NCBI GenBank assembly: GCA_947179155.2
Contig: OX359275.1
Coordinates: 5,893,501-5,957,500, forward strand
DNA from: Hedera helix
Taxonomy: Eukaryota > Streptophyta > Magnoliopsida > Apiales > Araliaceae
Direction: 5' to 3'
DNA: 64,000 nt
Part shown: positions 24,085 to 36,030 of the stretch, piece by piece
Layout of the letters: each line of letters starts with the position of its first letter
How positions within the stretch are numbered: the stretch's first letter is position 1
Notes under the pieces: model-generated
The model's input: only the letters and a program-made list of their open reading frames with translations
What the model was told of the DNA's origin: nothing
Database searches by the model: none
Made by a program: the position numbers and the translations under genes

Positions 24085-27076
24085 TGTTAAAGGTTGTTTG
24101 ATTTGATGATGATGACTGATGTGCAAAAATGATTGTGGTGAATGTGCTTATATGGTTAATTGTCCATATGTATCTGACTAAGTGCTTATATGTCTATGTG
24201 CTTACTTAACTATGTGCGTATATGTTTTAAAGTGCTTATATGGTTAATTAACTAAGTGATTACATATCAATCTGAATATGTGTCTACATGATCATGTGTG
24301 TATGAAATAAATTACCTAGTTCAAATATTATGAATTGTACACTTATATAGCACAAATACGATCTTGTTAAAAACTATCTGGTGCTTATAATAAGAGTAAA
24401 AGTTATCTGGTTCAAATGTTGTAAAGTCTTTTTTTGAAAAAAAATATGTGTACAAAGGACTTAGAGATTAAAGATCAGAAATGTTAGGTTGATCTTTCTG
24501 TAGGAGTCACTCTGCATAAAAGATAAATGATAAAAACAGGGTAATATAAGAATAAATCATTGTTGTAGCAGAGTTTGTAAAGTCTTTTCAATATGTAATG
24601 ATGTAATAATGTACAAAAGGACTTAGTTAGAAAAGATCAAATCTGTTAGGTTGATCTTATGTTATATCTGTTCAGTCAATATGATCGTAGAATGGACTCT
24701 ACGACTCCAAGGAAAGAAGACTCAACGATTCAGTCTGTTCGTGGAGTGGACTCTGCGACTTCACAACAACTAGGTATGTTCGTAGAGTGGACTATACGAC
24801 TCCATACCAGGATAACTTTACGATCTTCAAGGAGAGACAACTGTACAAGAGTTCTACAGAATATACAAGCTAAATTGAAGAATTGATCAAGTACAAAACG
24901 TAGAGCAGAACTCTACGATCGTCGAACAGACAACTAAGCAAGCCTTCAGGAAACGTAGAACTAGAGAAGAAATGTACTCTACGATATGCACAAACTGGCA
25001 AGATCGTAGAGTGGATTCGAAGAGCAAGCACATACGAGAACTCTACGATTTGCACAGATAGACAAAATCATAGAGTGAAACCAGAAGACAAGACAACGCA
25101 GACAATTGTTTTACACATGATATAATCGTTGAGTAAAAATAAAAGGTGTGCTAAAGAAGACAACAACTCAACGATTCCACTGAGAAGCCCAGAAATAGCA
25201 AGGAGAAGCACTGCAGTCAGCAACTCTACGATTTGCACAAAAGGACAAGATCATAAAACAAAATCGTAAAGCAAAGAACTGCAGTCAGTAACTCTACGAT
25301 CTGAACAAAATGGCAAGATCGTAGAGTGAGAGAGAAGATCGTTCCAACTCAACGTTTTACTTGTTTTACTTCAAGTAATAATCGTGGAGCTGAATTCATA
25401 AAGTCAGAATGATCAGACAAGCACTCTACGAATTCACTGTGAAGATCAAAACCAGTAAATTTACAGAACTGCAATATGGTGCGAGAGAAAAGAGAACATT
25501 CCTTGACCAGATTAAAGAAAGATTAAGTGCTGTTCAAAATCAGATGCATGTCAGAGTTACTGAAGACTTTGTGTCTAAACGACTATAAGTCAGGACCTAC
25601 TGCTCAGAAGGATGGTGAAAATAGTTTGACTAATGGGACATCTCTGAAAGCAATAGAGCAGCTAGTTATCGAAGTCAAAGAAGATATTTAGTAATGGATC
25701 AGAAAATTAAATATATCAAAGAATATAATAATCTTTGATAAACAACTCTGGAAGTGCATACTGCTAAAAATGTAGAAAGCGAAGCTATAGTTTGATGTGA
25801 CAGAATATATGTCAGAAAAAGGAAAAGCACTGACACAAGCAACAGAAAGTCAACTTCAAAGATATCAAGGATTTGCACAATGCCAAAGGAATCCATCAAA
25901 CCTTTTCCAACGGTAAAATATGCACAAGCATATAAAAGCATAGATGTTCACAGGGATGAAGAGAGTTGTTGAAAATAAAAGAGAGGATGGTGGACAACAA
26001 CAGAATCGTAGAGTGAAACAAAAAAAAATGAATATGCTGAAGAACACTCTACGATATGCCAGAACACTAAAACTGAATTGAGAGAGACATAGAGAGATAT
26101 GACTCTATTACAAGAAAAGTGTTCAAAGCTGCTAAGCACGTGATAGAGAGAAGCCTAAATGCCAACTTGATACAGACATGTTAGCGACTGAGTACCAAAA
26201 GGAAGGAGCTTTACGGCCATCTCAGAAGCTCATTTCGAGAAACTATGAACTGTCAATGATAAGAAGGAACAACTGAGTACCAAAAGGAAGGAGTTTCACA
26301 GTCATCTCAGAAGTTCATCTCGAGAAGTTATCAAGTACCAAATGAGCTGAATTGCTAAAGCTTAACAGCACAATGGGTGATCAAAAGAAGATATTGAGTA
26401 CATAAAGAAGCCAAGCATCATTGCTTAACTCAATATCATTTTAAGAATGATCACATCCTGCTACTGAGTATTTAAAGACAATGAAACTGAAAGTACAACT
26501 CAGTAGCAACTCCAACATCTATCAACAAACAAGGAGCCAAGTCTGTTGGACTCGAAGAGGGCATTTGTGTCTTTGTAGTGACTAAAGGAGCCAAGTCTAC
26601 TGGACTTGAAGAGGGCATTTGTGTCCTTATCTTAGTGACTAAACTAGTTAAACCTGTTGGGTTTGAAAGGTTCTTTATGAGTCAGAGATTCCAGGCCTGC
26701 TGGGCTTAAAGAGTTTTGGGCAAACCATCTTTAGTGGATTTCCTACTCGTTGAAGTAGAAGAGGGGAGTAGGAGTTATTCAGTCTCCGAACCACTTAAAC
26801 TCTCTAGTGTCATTTACATTCTGTCATATATAAATATATATCTGCTATGATTAGTTTACTTGATAAATGGCTATCTTCAATACAGTCTAAACTCAACTAA
26901 GAAGTTTTACAAATCTTTAAGGGGAGTTTTCAAGCTAATGTTCCGCTGTGCAAACTAATCTTGATTAAATAAACTATTAGGTAATATCATATACTTTTTA
27001 AGTAAAAAGTTTTTAAGAGATCTATTCACCCCCCCCCCCCCCTTCTAGATCACTTGTGTGCCTCTGGGAACTAACA
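24085..27076 (+). repeat. 3' LTR (2,992 bp) of the 11.5-kb element
   Basis: Collinear with 15549-18528, including the dispersed motif field (about 24680-26050), the 85-bp and 57-bp repeats and the 14-C run near 27029-27042. It has one extra stretch near 26715-26730 (GGGCAAACCATCTTTAGTGG). Confidence 0.9.
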
Positions 27077-27237
27077 ATTGATTTGCAATTCCTTGCAAAT
27101 GAATAATCATTTGAACTTTCAGTTCACATTGATTTGTACAAAGATCAAGATGAGATAACGTCGAAACATTCCAAGTAATCTCACGTCGTGCTTCAGGCAA
27201 CGACTTGTCTCCCCCAAATGGTGGGAAGATTCTTTCA

Positions 27238-28104
27238 TTAAACTGACAATCCTAAAAAACGTGCCTTAAAAACTTCACCAGTTAGAGGTTCAAGATATCT
27301 AATGATAGATGGGGAATCAAAACCCATATAAATTCCAAGTCTACGTTGAGGACCCATCTTAGTGCGTTGTGGAGGTGCAATAGGTACATATACAATACAA
27401 CCAAATGTGCGCAAGTGGAAAATATTAGGTTGTTGGCCAAGTACAATTTGCAATGGTGAGAATTTATGATAAGTAGTTGGCCTAATACGAACTAATGATG
27501 CAGAATGTAAAATAGCATGACCCCAAGCAGAAACTGGTAATTTTGATTTCATAGGCAAAGGTCGAGCAATAATTTGAAGTCTTTTAATAAGTGATTAAGC
27601 TAAACCATTTTGAGTATGTGTATGAGCAACTGGATGTTAAACATCAATTCCAATTAACATGCAGTAGTCATCAAAAGCTTTTGATGTGAATTCACCATCA
27701 TTATCTAAATGAATTTTCCTAATTGGATAATTAGGAAACTGCGCTCGCAACCTTATTATTTGAGCAAGAAGCCTAGTAAATGCAACATTTCTAGTAGAAA
27801 GTAAACATACATGTGACCATCTGGTTGATGCATCAATTAAAATCATAAAATACTTGAATGGACCACAAGGTGGGTGTACGGGTCCATATATATCACCTTG
27901 AATTCTTTCTAAGAAAGATGGACACTCAACAACAATATTTGAATGTGATGATTTAGTAATTAATTTATCTTGAGAACATGCATTACATGGATAATTACTA
28001 GGTAAAAGAATCTTCTTGTTCTTTAAGGGATGTCCGTGGGAGTTTTCAATCATTCGACGCATCATTATTGATCCTGGATGACCAAGACAATCATGCCAAA
28101 GCAT
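27238..28104 (-). pseudogene. Copia integrase, catalytic Glu codon lost
   Basis: The zinc-binding start H..CLGHPG with C..C (CNACSQDK) is present. The first two catalytic Asp residues are seen in QGDIYGP and LDNDGEF. The expected third residue lies in the block NGLAESxIK, but here it reads NGLA-stop-SLIK: the Glu codon is TAA (near 27595). A second TAA lies just before, in DV-stop-HPVAHTHTQ. The C-terminal half (27238-27558) has RPTTYHKFSPLQIV and FGCIVYVPI, typical of copia integrases. Confidence 0.88.
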
Positions 28105-28177
28105 AAAAACCTTTGGATCTGAACATTTATGGTGAATTACAACATTTGTTTCAACCGGTTTTCATTTTAGTATAATA

Positions 28178-28573
28178 TTACCCAAATGAGAAAATAGGCA
28201 ATTTTTCTAGTATGAGCTTCTGACCCGATACTATAAAAGTAATATAAATAAATTTTTTACTGCCTTCGTTATTGGTTTCAATATGATAACCATTATAACA
28301 TATATCTTTAAAGCTGAGTAAATTTTTGCTTGATTTTGAAGAATACAAAGCATCATCAATACAAAGTTTTGTGCCTTTTGGCAACATGATAATCGCTCTT
28401 CCAGAGCCTTCTATTAAGTGCGATGAACCTAATATGGTATTAACATTGGCTTTGCACAATTTTAAAATTTGAAAATATTTTTTATCTTTAAAGATCGTAT
28501 GAGTTGTTGCATTATCTGCTAGGCAAAAATCTTCCATAGTCATCTTGGAATTGATTTTATCAATAGGACCCAT
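28178..28573 (-). pseudogene. Copia aspartic protease, altered active site
   Basis: Carries the segment CLADNATTHTIFKDKKYF followed by LCIDDALYSSKSSKNLLSF, the pre-integrase spacer. In this family the active-site triplet is DSG; here it reads DNA (Asp-Asn-Ala), so even if translated the protease should be inactive. A frame change separates it from the integrase near 28105-28177. Confidence 0.8.
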
Positions 28574-28874
28574 GCATCTTCATACATGCAAAACATAAAT
28601 TAAACTTTATTACTTTAAACATATCAAAATAAAAATGCTTACTACAATGCGGTGAAAGAAAAATGATTAATTGGTATGACCGTCTCCATCACCAATCATA
28701 CTAATTATAATATGATAACATAATAAAAGAAAATAATTAAATGGTATGGACATTTCCATCACCAATCAAATTATTAAATTTTCCATAACATCCTCAAGGA
28801 AATCAGAAACATCAAAATAAGTTATATCCACTCCATTTGAAAAGTCAAGATAATTCATGGGATCTTCAAGATCA

Positions 28875-29540
28875 TTATGATGAACAAGTTTGTTTCAATT
28901 TCCTTTCCTTTTTTTTTTTTTTTATGGAGGCTTGGTACAGATCTACCAAATGTTTAGGAGTACGACAGGTACGTGACCAATGACCTTCCATTCCACACTT
29001 GTAACACTTATTTTCATGACCATTTGATGATTTATTTTGTAAACCCTTGCCATTTTGATTCTTCTGATGGTAAAGTGTGTTATTCCTTTTTGAAGAATTA
29101 TGAGTACGATCATCTCTATATTGATTATTCCTTCCACGACCACGAACATAATTTTCTCTATGTTTATCAAATGAGGTTCCATTCGCTTCAGGGAATGGAG
29201 TAGAACCGGTCAGGCGATATTGGTGATTTTTTAGCAAAAACTCATTATTTTGTTCAGCTACTAGGAGACATGATATCAGTTCATAATATTTTGTGAACTT
29301 ACGCTCTCGATATTACTGTTGCAGGAGCGCATATTCGAGGCATGAAATGTAGTAAATGTTTTCTTTAAAATGTCTTCATCAGTAATCTTTTCCCCACATA
29401 ATTTTAATAGTGAGATTATTTTAAAAAGTGCAGAATTGTACTCACTCACACTTTTAAAATCTTGCAACCTCAGGTTCAACCAATTATAACGAGCTTTTGG
29501 AAGGATTACATATATTTGATTCTCAAATCTTTCTTTTAAA
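28875..29540 (-). pseudogene. Copia gag remnant (UBN2-type region and zinc knuckle)
   Basis: The 29540-29276 part reads RYNWLNLRLQDFKSVSEYNSALFKI...LCGEKITDED, the conserved gag region of plant copia elements. The 29237-28875 part carries one intact CCHC knuckle (CYKCGMEGHWSRTC) followed by a poly-Lys run encoded by the T-rich tract at 28910-28922. A frameshift lies between the two parts (about 29240-29276). The gag N-terminus expected at 29541-30140 cannot be recognised; that stretch is AT-rich and has no frame. Confidence 0.8.
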
Positions 29541-30154
29541 GGTTCGACATCTATATAAACATATAATTACGTAATAAATTAAATAATTAAATATATATAA
29601 TTCTAATGAAATAATATAACACACGACGATGACATATATATCAGACTTAAACTGTTTTATTCAGACAAAGCTATTATTCTTTGTATTTATAAGAATTATA
29701 GAAAAACATTCAGATCACTTTCTTAGGTGTTGCGCTTTGTCTCTATGTGCAAGGAGTCATATGTGATAAAATATTACTGAGCCTATTATTTAATAAATTA
29801 AACTTAGTTTCAACTTTCAAAGTGAGTGGAGATAACACCAAAAGAAAACATGCAGATTATTTCTAAGCAGTCTCCTTTTTCATAAGTTACTTCTTGAAGT
29901 TAGAAAATAAAATAAATGATACTTACTATAAAATATGAAACTATAAAATCAAGCTGAGCGAAATATCAACAACATAAGAACTAGTTACATATTTCCAAGT
30001 TATAGTAGTAATTGCCTCTTAACTATTTAACTTAATCACCATCTTGAATCAAAAACTATAAATCATAAAGTTGGAAAATGAAGAACTTGCAGTGAGTTTG
30101 AGATAACTATACAAATTAGTATCCAAAATTGGATAGAAAATCGTACTGATAACG

Positions 30155-30395
30155 TATTATCAAATGATGGATAAAATAAAGTAAGAAGAAATTCTTGTAT
30201 TCAAGTGGTCATCCACACTTCTTATTCTCACTATCATTAGTAGAACAATACTACATATATATAGGACTTTACGGTACGAGATATAATTGTAATAATAAGT
30301 ACAATTATACCTATAGACTTTACACATTCTAACATTTACATAACCTTTTCATTTTTCAAACTATACACATTCATAATCAAAGTTTATTTCTAACA
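30155..30395 (-). repeat. 5' LTR of the copia element
   Basis: 241 bases, collinear with 13111-13364. A short deletion relative to the left LTR lies near 30270. Confidence 0.85.
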
Positions 30396-32714
30396 AAATT
30401 ATGGTTATTTTTTCTCTTATTTTATAATAATACAAAGATAGATAGATAATCAGACATAGCAGTTGACCCTTCAAAAAAAAGAGAGGAAGAAATGATATAG
30501 ATTGATAAGTAGATCTGTAGATGGATTGATAGATATAGATACATACACGTAGATGGACCTTATTAATCAAGCAGACCTTATGAATCCAGTCCAACCAGCA
30601 GTTCTTATGTGTCCAATTTCGAAAGTTGGCTCTGATTATATCACTGACAATGGGCTTCTTGGGGGGCAGATGGGCCATAAGTTGAAATTCAAAGGTAAAT
30701 CTGCCCAAAATTGTTTTAAAACAAGTGATACTCTTTTGATTGATTGTAGTATTGGGAAAAATCACTTTTGCCCTACTAAATTGACTATCAATTTATATAT
30801 GTATTATTGAATTAAATTTTTTTTCAATCGATTCATTGAATTGATTTTTTTCTCAAAACATTATAAAATCGGTTAATTTGTTTGACATTAAACGAAATAA
30901 GAAGTACGTGTGAGAGAGTATACCTCCATGTTACGGTCGACATATATGTTAGGAAAAAAATTCACAAATAATTAGGTAGATTAAAATCTTCAATTTTCTA
31001 TTCTCAAAATAATACTGTTTGAACCGATCTTCAAACCCAAGAGTTTGGTGTATATGATAAGCACTATACAATAGAGTCGAATCAAATTTCTCTCCAATCA
31101 CGGCGAAAACCTAGATTGATGTAAGCAATGACCAAGTTAGAAAATTTATTCAATAGAAATCTATAAATAATTTAATGGGGGTTAAGAAGCAGCATTCCGA
31201 GTTAGTTTTTTTGAATATATATAAAACATGTATTGAGTTACAATGTTAATATAATAAGTAGTAGCATAATATATATATATATACACACACAACTTATTGA
31301 CCCCTCATATATTTTTCTAATCACAAATATATTTATAAAATACTTAATTCCGTAATTATAGTATAAATTATATCATTATTTATTTTAAGAAGATTAGAAG
31401 AAAATGCATATACAAATGAGTAGGAGTGATATGCTATTGAGAAGTTATAAAATTTTATTTGACCTCGCATATTAATTAATTTATAAAATTTGAGTGAGGT
31501 TAATTTGTCTATTACACTTAAATTTTTTCTAAAATTATTATATATTATAACCTTTTTTTTTCAATGGGTCAACCCAACACTTCAATGTGTCCTGGATGTA
31601 AGCTTTATAAAAGGGCTAGATCTAAAAATTATTTATGATTGCTGCCGCAGAATTAGGTTTTTGAGGATGGATTATGGTGTTTATTGTTTCATATTTGTGA
31701 TGATTATGGCTGCCTAGAACAATGCTTCTGGAGGAGTTGTTTTGAAGAGAAGATGAAGTCCTTTTTTTTGCTTTTTTTTTTTTATGAAGTCTTAAATGTA
31801 AAATTAATTATATAAAAAAAAATCTTTAGTTTTTAATATAGTCATCACTGTCACATCATATTTAATTATATTTAATCTGTTGAATTAAACACGTTAGCGG
31901 TTAAAGTTGATGCCACGTGGATATTCTATTAATTTTTAACACTCTTAGACGGTTTTGTAAAATTTTGTAAAAAAATTATAATTTAATGTGTTAATTGAGA
32001 AAATAAATCTGTTGAGCAATACATATATAAATTAAGATTGAGTTCGGTGAAAAAGAAATAATTTAACCCTTATAATATATATCATAACACTATGTGTATA
32101 TCTTAATTTATTATCATATATACAAAAGCATACTTATATCTTTTGTAGGTAAATATAAAATAAAAATATATCTTAATATTTATAAATTTTATAAAGGATA
32201 CTCTTATTGTGGTCATATATCATTATGTAGGAATATGTTTTCTTGTTCAAAAATAAATGGAGGACGCAAAAGATAATTCACATGAAAATAACCCAAAAGT
32301 ACTCTTGTATTTCTTCTCGTACATCCAAACAAATACAAGGAGCAAAAAAGGACAATTCCCTTGTGGTACCACCTAGTGACAGTGGTATAATTCTAACGGA
32401 TATGGTGGATTGACCGGATTAAATACAGAAGAGCCATGTGCTACGTACCACTGCATGGTCCCTATATATGACCATTCTCTCTCCGACTCTCCCTCTCTGT
32501 ATTAGTAGTAATAGTAGTAGAACGTACGTGTTCAGCTTATTAACTAAATTTGTTCAGCCCTGGGAAGTAAAACATTAGATATATGTTACTACTATGTATA
32601 TAGACAACATCAAATTCTTTGCCTCCCATTTAATTAATTTGTCGATAAATTCGTGGACATATATATACACCAAGACAGAGCTAGCCCCATCTAAATTTAC
32701 GTTTTGATTATTTA

Positions 32715-32870
32715 GAGTAGCAGTTTTGCTATACGTAATAATTTATATAATATTTTTTTATAAAATAGTGGGTTTTATATAGCAATTAAAATATAAAATT
32801 TACTATTTTATAAAAAATCATTGTATGTATCAATGTATAGATTATTACGCATAGCAAAATTCTTATACTA
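32715..32870. mobile_element. Foldback MITE (~155 bp)
   Basis: The left arm TTTTGCTATACGTAATAAT (from 32724) is repeated inverted on the right (ending at 32860) with one change in 19 bases. The arms can be extended outward with mismatches. The centre also pairs (TATAAAATAGT / ACTATTTTATA). The target duplication is not clear. Confidence 0.65.
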
Positions 32871-33416
32871 ACATTCCAGTATATATATGCATTGTTGGCA
32901 TAAAATTAACTAGAGGCCTGATAAAGGTGTAGGTTCGTATCATTCTTATATTTGAGACTCAGTTTTGGTGTTGATCCATATTTATATTGTATTTTGGGTC
33001 CGATATTGAAGCTAACCCATTATAATATATTTTGATGATTTAACATTTTAAAAGGGTCAAAGTCAATTATAAAAAAAATTTAAAGAGAACTTTCACCTTT
33101 AATTAATCTTGAACGTGTATGGACAAAAGGTCAATAGTCAAACTTTTATTGTTTACACTCTTGGCGTGATCATTGACTTTAGAGTTATTTTTTGACGATT
33201 CAAATTATCAAATTTTTGGTGTGATTATTGACCGTTGTTTGTGTAAGTTGTTTGTTTTTTTATGATTTGGATTGGGGTATAAATTTAGGTGTTAACAAGC
33301 GTGATTGCTGGGAATTTGGTGGCATTACTTCAAACAAGTTTGGCAAAGCCGTGAAGTACTCAACTTATCCTATAGCCGTGAAGAATTTATTTTCCTGTCC
33401 TTTTTATAATGTGGAG

Positions 33417-33447
33417 GTTAGGGTTAGGGTTAGGGTTAGGGTTAGGG
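33417..33447 (+). repeat. Interstitial (GTTAGG)5 telomere-like tract with G-rich tail
   Basis: Five GTTAGG hexamers are followed by GGTAGGGGGCGTAGGGGAGGGGG to about 33469. This is the TTAGGG hexamer, not the usual plant heptamer TTTAGGG. Confidence 0.9.
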
Positions 33448-34307
33448 GTAGGGGGCGTAGGGGAGGGGGTAAAGTGTCGTCTTTGCAGGCTCACATTGAG
33501 AATTCCTAAAAAGTTGAGAAAAGATTGAAAATGGATGATTTAGTCCGAGTCCAATTGGAGTTCTTTACGTACAACTAAGGCATATGATTTTTGCCTTTTT
33601 ATATTAGTTAACCTGTGTTGGTAGTTGATTACACCAGTTGCTAAGGCCTAAAGCAACTGGATTTTAGTGACTACGAGCTTATACCGTAATGTTAAATTTG
33701 AATAGTAAGAATCAACGTATGAAAAAAATGATTCATTTTTTATAAAATAAAATAAAAAATATTTTTAATTATTTTATTAAAATAGAATAAATTATTTTTA
33801 TTTCTGTCAAATTTATAAATTTTATTTTTTGAAGAGAATATGGAATAAATTAGAAATAAAATAAATCATTCTCTCATCATTTCATTTTATTTTCCATTTC
33901 ACTCTTTAATCAATTTTATTGTTTCAATCTAATATATAGCATAAGATTTGATGAGTCGCACAAATCTCCACTTACAATTTTCTTTATAAATTCAAATAAT
34001 TTTTTTTCTTCTAGAAGCCATAATTTATTCTCTTTAAGTTTATGAAGATTACATAGAAGGGTATCCATCTTCCTTTACAAAAAATTAATGTTACGCCACA
34101 TTCTTAAGGCAATAATTGAAGGAATAATTTAGTTTTCTCCTTTTCAGCTAGGTAGGGTACGATTTAGTTGGGTTGTCAATATTAGATTAGTTCAATTTTC
34201 AAAATTAGGATGGATTTTGCCACAAAAAATAAAAAAAATATCACGAAATTTAATGTTTACGCAAGATTTTTCACTCAAATAATAAATGAAACTCTCCCTC
34301 TCTGGCT

Positions 34308-34357
34308 TACGCGCATGCACGCGCGCGTGCGCGCGCGCGCACACACACACATATATA
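34308..34357. repeat. 50-bp perfect alternating purine-pyrimidine tract
   Basis: GCGC/CACGCG blocks run into (CA)n and then (TA)n with no break in the purine-pyrimidine alternation. It has Z-DNA-forming potential. Confidence 0.9.
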
Positions 34358-34958
34358 AAGCGTAACTTTGAAAAAGATAACAATTTTTTTAGTAATAACA
34401 ATTTCCTTTTTGCTAAAAGGTGCTCCTATATTTTCAAAATAAAATAAAATCCACAGATAAAAGAAGAAAGGAGATAAATAAGTATTCTTAAACATTTTCT
34501 TCTATTTTCAAATTAATGCTCACTTGGTATGAGTTCATATTTATCTCTATTTCTACCTACCATTTTTATAAGGTCATATTACATTGCAGGTTTTCTTTTC
34601 TTGAGCCTGAATGTTTAAACCTTGTTGGGTTGATATGGATCTTATTCGAATTATGATTTTTACACTTGCTAGCTAGTAACCTTATTGGGACGTTTTCAAT
34701 CAGTTTACAACCGCGATTACTTGACCATTTAGTGAATAAATAAATAATAAAGACATTTGTCGCCCTATTATTGGGTGATTAGTGTACAAATGATTTATAA
34801 AAAAGAAAGAAGACGTATCTAAGTTAGGTAAAACTGCTTGCAATGAATCTTTATACATTTTGATCACTTCTGCACTAAAATATTGAAAGTTTGAAACCAA
34901 CTAATTTAGATTAAAAATCTGAAAAATAACACTCTTGTCCTTTTTTATTTAAAATTAG

Positions 34959-35636
34959 TCTATTAGCCTGTGTGAAAGACGAACCTTGTTTTGTTGTTAT
35001 TGTATATATTATTTTGGTAGTTCAATAATTTTTATGTATGGTTAGTAGTTGAGATTCTGTAATCAAATATGTAATAAATAATAAAAACTGATATTTTCAT
35101 ATGAGATTTTGATATTTTGACATATAAGAACCACATATAGAGTCTATAGCGATGGTTTAACTGTCCTTATACATCTATAACAACACTTTTAGTGGGGCCT
35201 ACATGTGAAAATATCAAAATTTCATATAAAAATATTAGTTACCTAAATAATAGAATAACAATTTGTAAGATTGATTAAAATAATATTAATTGTTCAAACA
35301 TATATATAATAATAGTAAATTTTTATTTTGTATTGAGTTTAAGTGTGTTATATTTTATAATGTTTATGATTATGATTATATGCATTTATGAAGTTCGAAA
35401 AATGAACGAACATGCATGTCATACCAATGTGAATTTTTTTACACCTATCATTGAAATTAAAAAAATTAATGTAACTAACAATTATGGAATCAACTTGGTT
35501 GTAATTATTAAATACAATATTTACTATTACTAAGTCAACTTGATTGAATAATATGAATCACTATCGAGTTAACTTGATTGGTCTTTCAATTAATTGAAAA
35601 TTAAACTTAAGTCAACCTTTTATTTATAAGTACTAG
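34959..35636 (+). mobile_element. Helitron-like unit A (TC...CTAG)
   Basis: Begins TCTATTAGCCTGTG and ends CTAG, immediately followed by the related unit B. Shared blocks with B are CAATAATTTTTATGTAT near the start and an AATAATATGAAT-containing region near the end. It contains its own 150-bp foldback insert at 35088-35238. No strong 3' hairpin is seen, so the class is tentative. Confidence 0.35.
35088..35238. mobile_element. Foldback MITE-like element (~150 bp) inside unit A
   Basis: The arms TGATATTTTCATATGAGATTTTG and, inverted at the right, TAATATTTTTATATGAAATTTTG match over about 35 bases with a few differences. Unit B lacks it at the corresponding place, so it is an insertion. Confidence 0.6.
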
Positions 35637-35669
35637 TCTATTAACCCGTGTTAGGCACGAACAATTTTT

Positions 35670-35714
<45 letters not shown>

Positions 35715-36030
35715 ATAATTCAATAATTTTTATGTATAATAATTGTTGAAATTTGGTAATTTAATATATAATAAATAAAGAAATTAGATACATTCATGAA
35801 AATTAAAAAAAGAAGAGTCATATGTATCTTATCAATACTAATATTTTCGCATCTATTATCAATAATTAAAAAAATAAAAAAATAATCTAACAAAATATTC
35901 AATACTACAAAGTTAATTCAATTAAATAATATGAATTAGTCATGAATTAACTCAATTGCCTCTTTAATAAATTTAAAAATAATCTCAACTCCGTTTAAAT
36001 ATAGGTATGGATTGATTTACCAAAATCTAG
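35637..36030 (+). mobile_element. Helitron-like unit B (TC...CTAG)
   Basis: Begins TCTATTAACCCGTGTTAGGCACG and ends AAATCTAG followed by T, as expected for a Helitron inserted at A/T. It includes an (AT)n tract at about 35675-35712. It lies directly after unit A. Confidence 0.35.

Larger units (their letters stand above)
15549..27076 (+). mobile_element. 11.5-kb non-autonomous LTR retroelement with ~3-kb LTRs, inserted in the copia element
   Basis: LTRs at 15549-18528 and 24085-27076 begin TGTTRAAGGTTG and end GGGAACTAACA. A perfect target duplication ATTGA flanks it (15544-15548 and 27077-27081). The primer-binding site TGGTATCAGAGC is at 18531-18542 and the polypurine tract AAATAGGGGGAGAT at 24071-24084. 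These ends look like the copia SIRE/Maximus type, but I find no protease, integrase, RT or RNase H in the 5.6-kb interior. What remains is a possible gag stub near 18682 and a decayed env-like frame (21391-23337). Large LTRs without pol fit the LARD class. In sampled stretches the two LTRs differ at roughly 5% of sites. Confidence 0.9.
13103..30395 (-). mobile_element. Ty1/copia LTR retrotransposon, decayed, split by an 11.5-kb insertion
   Basis: Related LTRs of about 250 bases lie at 13103-13364 and 30155-30395 and share ATTATCAAATGATGGATAAA and GTTTATTTCTAACA. Reading leftwards the order is gag, protease, integrase, then (after the insertion 15549-27076) RT and RNase H, which is the copia order. 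Without the insertion the element is about 5.8 kb, a normal full length. AAATT occurs at both outer edges (13098-13102 and 30396-30400), a probable target duplication, although the left LTR boundary is not fully certain. The primer-binding site is at 30154-30141 on the - strand (TTATCAGTACGA). Confidence 0.88.

Noticed and set aside
30553..30810. 85-codon frame in the spacer next to the copia element
   Set aside because: Chance-length frame with no domain and an antisense frame of similar length.
33228..33509. 93-codon frame with a VRVRVRVRGRG run
   Set aside because: The repeat is a translation of the GTTAGG tract. There is no start context, domain or coding pattern.
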